Assembly: GCA_003550325.1 (NCBI GenBank)
Contig: QKWP01000120.1
Coordinates: 293,676-357,675, forward strand
Source of the DNA: Gigaspora rosea
Lineage: Eukaryota > Glomeromycota > Glomeromycetes > Diversisporales > Gigasporaceae
Reading direction: 5' to 3'
Length of the DNA stretch: 64,000 bases
Part shown: positions 58,200 through 64,000 of the stretch, one piece after another
How the letters are laid out: each line of letters opens with the position of its first letter
How positions within the stretch are numbered: position 1 is the stretch's first letter
Notes under the pieces: generated by a model
Database searches by the model: none
Told to the model about the DNA's origin: nothing
What the model saw: the letters and a program-made list of their open reading frames with translations, nothing else
Translations under genes and position numbers: made by a program

Positions 58200-58745
58200 A
58201 CCCCAATTTACAACCCTACTAGTAACACGTAAAACTTGTTTGAGTGTTGCCAAGTAATAATTGTAATCACCAGAAGAACCTCGTGTAGTAAAAGCACAGA
58301 TATCGGTCGTCTTATCCTCAAATCTTTATCATTGATTTTACAGGTTTTTATCTGGCAACACTCTTTTAACCCTTTTTCACAAAGTTTATCTGAAGTCCTG
58401 ATGAAACTGGTTTTAATTAAGATTATTTAACTAAATCAATTTGCCCAATTTGGTAATAATCGTACTTGAATTATTAAGTGAATGTTATCAAAAAACTGCT
58501 GATATTGGTGCCGCCGGTAAATATATAATGCCGACAACTGCTATAATTATAGTGTTAGTATCAAAAATCGAGTCGAAAAAGTATAAGAGGTGAAGACAAG
58601 CATAATGCATTTGGCATGGATACTGATATAACAGTCAATGGAATCAAAGGACAAACATTAATTTTAGGATTAGATTAGAGGTAGGTTACTCTGAAATCAC
58701 TTATGTTAGCAAAAATTGCCATCTAGACACTCTTTATGAATATAG
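58200..58745. other. Spacer
   Basis: No gene. A 64-codon frame at 58236 lacks an ATG and any recognisable feature. Confidence 0.45.
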
Positions 58746-58747
58746 CA

Positions 58748-60046
58748 CGGTAGTTTCAGACTGCTGATTATTATATTATTCGCTTTTCTTTCTTGCTTTG
58801 CAATGCTTCGCCGGATTTATCAAATTTTTATCATTTGATTGGTCTGACATCGCATGATTTTGCGCCTTTAGATGACTTCCGTCGTCTAAAGCGGCAAATC
58901 TTACGTTTTTGATACTCCTGCACTTACTTTTTTGATACTCCTGTATGTACCCCAAAATTACTTTACTTTTTTGATACCGATCTGCATATATACACGTGAC
59001 TGTGTTACACAAAGGCCCAGTGCATTGTTTTTGCAAAATAATTTTGGTTACACGCCGCTAATGTCGTGTAACGTTACACAAGTCTAATTTTGGTACCTAA
59101 CCCGGCATTAAGCTTAATGCTGGTGGGCACTATCATGAAATGCCCCCGGCGGGGTTAGACATAATTCCGGCCCACCCTAACCCTAAATCTAGGAGTACCC
59201 TAACCCGGCATTAAGCTTAATGCTGGTGGGCACTATCATGATAATGCCCCCGGCGGGGTTAGACATAATTCCGGCCCACCCTAACCCTAAATCTAGGAAC
59301 CCTAAAAACTAATTGTTCGAAGCAACATCCAATCACAGTACATATACTGGTTACACGACATATGCATCTAGTATATGTACTGTGATTGGATGTTGCTTCG
59401 AACAAATAGTTTTTAGGTTTTCTAGATTTAGGGTTAGGGTGGCCGGAATTATGTCTAACCCGCCGGGGGCATTATCATGATAGTGCCCACCAGCATTAAG
59501 CTTAATGCCGGGCAAAATTAGACCTGTGTAACGTTACCCGACATTAGCGGCGTGTAACCAAAAATTATTTTTGCAAAAACAATGCTCTGGGCTTTTGTGT
59601 AACACAAGTCACGTGTATATATGCAGGGTACATACTGGGTACATACAGGAGTATCTAGGGTCGTGTGTCAGATAGAGAGTCTATATAGTAAAACTGCCCA
59701 ACAAAAACTTTTTGTTAGTGCGCTAAAGGCGGTTCCTTATGCAAAATTTCAAGAAATAAACGATTTTTAACAAAATAAACGGAAAATTTCCTGATCGTGT
59801 TACGTTACACCTGATCTTTAAAATGGATCAGGAGATCTGCGCCACATGATCGACAAAACCTGGCATAGAATTTTTGTATGCTCAAAAAAGTAAGTGCAGG
59901 AGTATCAAAAACGTAAGATTTGCTCTAAAGCGGGGCAAATTCACGTGATCACAGCCAATCAAATTACAGAATTTTGATGATCGCCGGCGAAGCAAAGAAC
60001 GAAAAACCTAAAAAATACAAAAAACGGCAGTCTAAACCTACCTCAG
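58748..60046. mobile_element. 1.3-kb near-palindromic foldback
   Basis: Left arm 58748-59348 and right arm 59370-60046 are complements along most of their length: TTGCTTTGC..CTTCGCCGG, CTTACGTTTTTGATACTCCT, TATATACACGTGAC, GGTTACACGCCGCTAATGTC, GGCATTAAGCTTAATGC. The innermost 35 bp (59314-59348 and 59370-59404) match perfectly around a 21-base loop. The left arm has a 100-bp tandem duplication (59098-59200 and 59205-59305); the right arm has about 230 bp of extra sequence (59660-59890). There is no transposase. Composition is richer in GC than the flanks, and CCCTAACCCTAAATCTAG occurs in each arm. Confidence 0.85.
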
Positions 60047-60089
60047 GTAGGTTAAGTAAAAATATCGGGAAGGTAATTTTGCTTATATA

Positions 60090-60710
60090 TAACTATCTAA
60101 AACCCAGCCTAACCCTAATATAAGATGGCCCTAACCCTAAAGTTAATCGAGAAAATTATTAAGAAATATGAGTTGCCCCCGCTTTAGACGTCCCCCTTAT
60201 TTGGGATAGTCCCAATCCCAATTTTACACGTAAAAGTTTGGGATTTCTAGCCGTAATATAAATTATGTTCAGAAATGTTTGACGTTACGGCAAATTAGAG
60301 GCATTTTGCGAAACATAGTACCGTATTGTCGCGAAATAGCAGGCATGGGTTTGATTCGAAAATAGTGTCCTCTATAACGCCCATGCGCGTCCAAAAATAA
60401 TGTGCACCTCATAATAATAAAAAAAAAACGCTCAGAAAGTAGATTTAGTAATAAAGTAAACCTACATTCGGTGCGTTTTTTGGTTAGTACATTTTTTATT
60501 TACCGTATTACCGCGAAATAACGCGCAAGGATGAAATTACAAATTTCGGCCTAGATTGAGCTTAATTCAGGTCGAACCTCGAAATATCGCCCCTGCAGTA
60601 AGGAGATTGTCACGGGCTAAAATGGCATTTCCGAAGATTAGAAGAAATGAAGTCCCAAACAAATATTAGAAGAATTGGATGGCAGAGTTTGTCAGCCGAA
60701 GTTTGTGGCA
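60090..60710. repeat. TACCGTATT-family fragments and CCTAACCCTAA motifs
   Basis: TACCGTATTGTCGCGAAATA (60312) and TACCGTATTACCGCGAAATA (60502) are same-orientation ends of the MITE family described at 46067. CCTAACCCTAA occurs at 60106 and 60132. An open frame from 60647 (MKSQTNIRRIGWQSLSAEV) is short and of uncertain reality. Confidence 0.5.
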
Positions 60711-60711
60711 A

Positions 60712-61040
60712 ACTACAAAATAAGGTGAGCCGTGTCCCTTTACCGTATTGTAATAACGTCCTCCCTGTGCGTTATTTCGGGCATCTGCGCGTTATGCGTT
60801 GGCAAAGGATGAGCCACTACAAAATAAGGTGAGCCGTGTTTAAGTAAGCCCCTTTACCGTATTGTAATAACGCCCTCCTGTGCGTTATTTCGGGCATTTG
60901 CGTGTTATGCGTTGGCAAAGGATGAGCAACTACAAAACAAGGTGAGCCGTGTTTAAGTAAGCCCCTTTACCGTATTTTAATAACGCCCTCCTGTACGTTA
61001 TTTCGGGCATCAGCGCGTTATTTTAAGTGCGCATGCGTCT
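60712..61040. repeat. Three tandem copies of a 104-113 bp unit
   Basis: Units begin at 60712, 60816 and 60929 with ACTACAAAA(T/C)AAGGTGAGCC, continue through CCCTTTACCGTATT and GTGCGTTATTTCGGGCAT, and end GGCAAAGGATGAGC. Each contains a TACCGTATT MITE end and an AAG|GTGAGC donor-like site. The third copy diverges at its end. Confidence 0.88.
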
Positions 61041-61114
61041 TATTTGAATAAAAATGTAAATTTTTGATCTTCACGTAGGTATTGGAATAGAGATTGTACC
61101 TGTTGGGAAAACCT

Positions 61115-61220
61115 CTACCCGGTTACTATTAAATTACCCGGGATATCCGGATAAATTACTATGTCACACAATGCCCGGGTACAATCACTATATTGGCAGG
61201 CACAAAATTTCCGGGTGATG
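61115..61220. repeat. CCCGGG-rich block
   Basis: ACCCGGTTACTATTAAATTACCC, GCCCGGGTACAATCACT and TTTCCGGGTGATGTAACC resemble the MITE at 3985-4197 and may be a diverged copy. Confidence 0.45.
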
Positions 61221-61398
61221 TAACCTGCTTTTTTTTCGGTAAACAAAGTTTAGAAACTCCTGCAATATATTTATATTATAAAATTTCCGGCCGCTTTAAA
61301 ACTACACTGGAAGTCAACTTAACTAAACGGAACCTCCGTATTTTACAATAGAATTTTGTGCCCTGATTGGAGGATGCGTTAAGTCACATAAAAAGGCA

Positions 61399-61684
61399 CA
61401 TTTCATCGACAAGCTTTATTTTAGAAACGATTAATTTACAGACAAGTTCACTTCATGAACAGTAAGTATATTTCACTGACAACTTATTTCCTAGACCAAG
61501 TAATCTTAGTCATTCATTGTCTTAGGGTTAAGTTTAGAATTAGAGTTAGGGTTAGTGCAATTGAATTTATAAAAAAAAAACTTGTCAGTGAAATAAGCTG
61601 GTCGGTGAAGTATACTGTCTACGAAATGAACTTGTCTGTAGCTTGTCGGTGAAATGTGGTGTTTGAAGTGATTGTCGGTAAAAT
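61399..61684. mobile_element. Small ACCGACAA foldback, copy 3
   Basis: Left TTTCATCGACAAGC, TTTACAGACAAG and TTTCACTGACAACTTATTTC; right inverted CTTGTCAGTGAAATAAGC, CTGGTCGGTGAAG and GAAGTGATTGTCGGTAAAAT. The loop carries CTTAGGGTTAAG and AGAGTTAGGGTTAG, again telomere-like. Confidence 0.8.
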
Positions 61685-61699
61685 GATTGGGAACTCATA

Positions 61700-61818
61700 A
61701 AAGTGGTGCGCGTTATTTCGGGACGCGTGTGGCGTTATTTTGACTAAGATAATTTAACCTTTTCAAAAAGGCAGATTTCAAATTAACGTCCGGCCCGCTA
61801 TTACGCGCAAATACGGTA
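61700..61818. repeat. TACCGTATT-family right end
   Basis: GTGCGCGTTATTTCGGGACG at the start and ATTACGCGCAAATACGGTA at the end; inverse orientation of the ends at 60312 and 60502. It may close one of those elements. Confidence 0.6.
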
Positions 61819-61819
61819 T

Positions 61820-62395
61820 GTTCTAAGTTATTTAAAGGACGTAGCTTGGGTAATGTTGGTTATGACACTTATGTGCGAGGTAGGAGCACTAACCGTTGTG
61901 GTTGATTTTGGTGCCCGGAAATTCGGCAAAGGATATGTATCGTGATCGGGATTTGCATGAATGGCGTGATTCGGGTTTGCATGAAATTAATTAAAAGTCA
62001 AACAATGTTTGCATGAACGATGGGTAAAATAAGTAATAATCAGTGACGCAAATGTGTATTAATAATATATAAATAAGGTATCGATCCCAGATACTAGGAA
62101 CTTTTGGCCCAAAAAATATCTCTTGAGACTCTCTTAACGAATAAACTGATATCGGTGTGTACATATCATCAGTGGAAGGATCTGTACGATACACAATCTA
62201 CGTGGAAATAGCCAAAACGAGCGTGAAACGTTGGTAGAAGTCAAGAAGTACACGGTAGTCCGGTAAACTAAGTGACACTAACTTGATAATAATTCCCCTC
62301 ATAAAAATATTGACCAAATCATCATAATCACGCCTCTGGCGAGTTTATCCAATCTTAGTCGAAGCATATTAAGTCACTCCATAGCAAGATGCATG
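61820..62395. other. Stretch without gene
   Basis: GATTTGCATGAA-type short repeats near 61940-62010; otherwise nothing. Confidence 0.4.
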
Positions 62396-62399
62396 AAAT

Positions 62400-63550
62400 T
62401 GGGTTTGTCAATATCCCGAAGATCAAATTCCGAAGATACTAAATTCCGATATACTAAATCCTTAAAGATCAAAATCCTGAAAGTATAATATCCTAATTCT
62501 GAAAGATTAAATAATCCTGAAAGGTTATAATTCTGAAAGGTTATATCCTGAAAAGCCATAATCTCAGAAGGTTATAACCTTAAAAAATCACAATTACCTT
62601 TCGGGATTATGACTTTCAGGATTATGACCCTTTAGAATTATGATCTTTTTAGAATTATGTTCTTTCAGAATTGTGATTTTCAGGATAGTAATTTTTCGGG
62701 ATTATGGTCTTTCAGGATATTATACTGTACTTTTGGGATTTTGATCTTTCAGGATTTAGTGTATCGGAATCAGGGACCCGGAAAATTTTGGTTTGGAAAT
62801 TGCAAAAATTTATTTGGACGTTGGCCAATATTTGATAAAATTTGGATAAAATCTTCGAATATTTGGAATTATTTGTACTATTTTTCATCAAAAAAGCTCT
62901 GTTGACCAATCAAAAAACATGATTTCATGTAACCATAACTAGCAAAAAATTTTCCAATTCTGAAATTTCGTATCAAAATTTATTATTTTGAATAATTGTG
63001 GTATGTCTATCGGCTTCAATCCATGCTTAGATAATTTTAGTAGGAATTTTTTTTTTGTCCGTGTTTAAAAAAAAAATACTATACTGTGTAAATTAACTCT
63101 TGTAATTTGCGAGAGAGCTGGCAAAATTATAAGTGTAGACTTGATGTGCATAGTGTTTCGATCCTAAATCCGAAATCTGGATTGATCCTTCAATCCAGAC
63201 AAATTCAGATATCCAGGCTAGAGATTTTTACTAGGATTGGTCAAAAGAATTTAAATTATGGACCTAAGGATATACCCAAAGTAAGCTTTATACATAATCT
63301 GATACGGATTCAATCCGGATTTATCCGGATGGCGAGATATGTAGCACATTTTTATTGTCTGTATTTTTATTGGTTAGATCACATATATACTGGAAAATCG
63401 GTAAAAAATTTGGAAAAATTTGGCAATTTGGAAATATCAAAATTTGGCCAAAAATTTGGAATAATTTGGGAAAATTTATTTCAAAATTTTCCGGGTCCCT
63501 GATCGGAATTTAGTATCTTCGGGATTTTGATCTTTGGGATATTGACACAA
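62400..63550. mobile_element. Foldback with TTTCAGGATTATGA subrepeats, split by hAT
   Basis: Outer ends TTTGTCAATATCCCGAAGATC and GATCTTTGGGATATTGACACAAAC are inverted. The left arm has AAATCCTGAAAG / AATCCCGAAG units; the right has the inverse TTTCAGGATTATGA units (62600-62770, resumed at 63502-63550). A hAT-like element at 62771-63501 interrupts the right arm. Confidence 0.8.
62771..63501. mobile_element. hAT-like element with exact 8-bp duplication
   Basis: Ends CAGGGACCCGGAAAATTTTG and CAAAATTTTCCGGGTCCCTG are perfect 20-bp inverted repeats, flanked by ATCGGAAT on both sides (62763-62770 and 63502-63509). Subterminal TTTGG/ATTTGGA repeats occur. The 131-codon frame at 63107 runs into the TIR and looks fortuitous; no hAT transposase is seen. 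Confidence 0.92.
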
Positions 63551-63574
63551 ACTTCATGAAATTTACATTTGTTT

Positions 63575-63662
63575 CAAAATAAACGCCTATGCGCGTACTT
63601 GAAATAACGAGCATAGATTCAAATTAACGCGTAAATGTGCGTTATTTCGCGACTATACGGTA
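63575..63662. repeat. TACCGTATT-family right end
   Basis: AACGCCTATGCGCGTACTTG ... TGCGTTATTTCGCGACTATACGGTA; same family as 46067-46323, single end. Confidence 0.6.
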
Positions 63663-63693
63663 AATATTATTTGGGATTCTAACAAATCCAAAA

Positions 63694-63967
63694 CTACCGT
63701 AAATGGTCACCTCCATAATAGTAGACCAGCATGCATCATCCCTGGGTCTACAACATAGGTCTAGCTTTTGTAAAAAGTAAAAGACCCGTGTATATTAATA
63801 GGATATGATAAAAGACCTGGGTAATTTGGGTTATTTAAATGTTAATAGTGATATATATATACTACCTAAACCCCAATTATCAGACTTATATCCCTATGGG
63901 TCTATTATCGGTTTTAAAATTGGTGAAATATAACAGACCCGGTCTTTTATATGACCGCTTACGGTAG
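63694..63967. mobile_element. MITE with CTACCGTAAATGGTCA ends
   Basis: CTACCGTAAATGGTCACC pairs with TGACCGCTTACGGTAG (one mismatch plus one base); inner GGTCTAC/AGACCCG/GGGTCT phrases alternate. TA edges suggest a Tc1/mariner-like target. Confidence 0.78.
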
Positions 63968-64000
63968 TAGGTTTGGACTATTTGGAAATATTTCGGAAAT

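Noticed and set aside
58776-59036. 86-codon minus-strand frame with cysteines and lysines
   Set aside because: It lies entirely in one arm of the 1.3-kb foldback, and the matching arm does not keep the frame.
63107-63502. 131-codon frame as a hAT transposase remnant
   Set aside because: No hAT motifs; the frame ends inside the TIR and its start is not ATG-based.

Overview
The window is strongly AT-rich, has short introns with GT..AG ends, and mixes an F-box gene, a Sel1-repeat gene, FAR1/MULE transposases, CCHC-tailed LINEs and a tRNA-derived SINE. This combination suggests an arbuscular mycorrhizal fungus such as Rhizophagus (inference from family content; no rRNA or marker gene is present). 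It looks like a gene-poor, transposon-dense compartment. One clearly intact host gene is visible (F-box protein, 5.07-6.56 kb). A GmrSD/DUF1524-type nuclease gene (9.4-10.35 kb), a Sel1-repeat gene (25.5-26.9 kb), a C2H2-finger gene (32.5-33.1 kb) and an unrecognised gene (31.1-32.0 kb) are truncated or decayed.

Layout. 0-4.6 kb: GAACCT simple repeats and nested inverted-repeat elements. 4.9-6.65 kb: F-box gene with TATA box and AATAAA. 7.5-8.3 kb: small MITEs. 9.4-10.35 kb: 5'-truncated nuclease gene that begins at an N and abuts a SINE tail. 11.6-13.3 kb: GGGATTTGG-array element and a tRNA-derived SINE (minus strand). 14.57-16.09 kb: large foldback built from ACCGACAA subrepeats. 16.5-17.7 kb: hAT-like element and MITEs. 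18.5-20.9 kb: decayed FAR1-type MULE transposase, followed by a 5'-truncated LINE tail (21.06-22.35 kb). 25.5-30.1 kb: a Sel1-repeat gene split by a MITE, with a complete MULE (27-bp TIRs, exact 9-bp target duplication) 16 bp from its start codon. 31-33 kb: two decayed unknown genes. 33.4-44.2 kb: one old LINE on the minus strand, split by at least five later elements, including a 2.96-kb hAT-like element carrying an alternately flipped palindrome array. 45.6-50 kb: repeats, a long hairpin and a 169-bp MITE with 9-bp duplication. 51.57-51.82 kb: an orphan open frame. 54.8-64 kb: further foldbacks, a 1.3-kb near-palindrome, TACCGTATT/CGCGAAATAACGC MITEs and a second subrepeat foldback split by a hAT.

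The genes do not form an operon or pathway. The coherent story is sequential insertion: LINE first, then foldbacks, hATs and mariner/pogo-like MITEs, with the complete-ended MULE and the hATs with perfect duplications among the youngest. The two most unusual structures are (i) foldback families whose arms are arrays of a short phrase (ACCGACAA; TTTCAGGATTATGA), and (ii) the recurrence of telomere-like CCCTAA/TTAGGG runs in the loops of several otherwise unrelated foldbacks.
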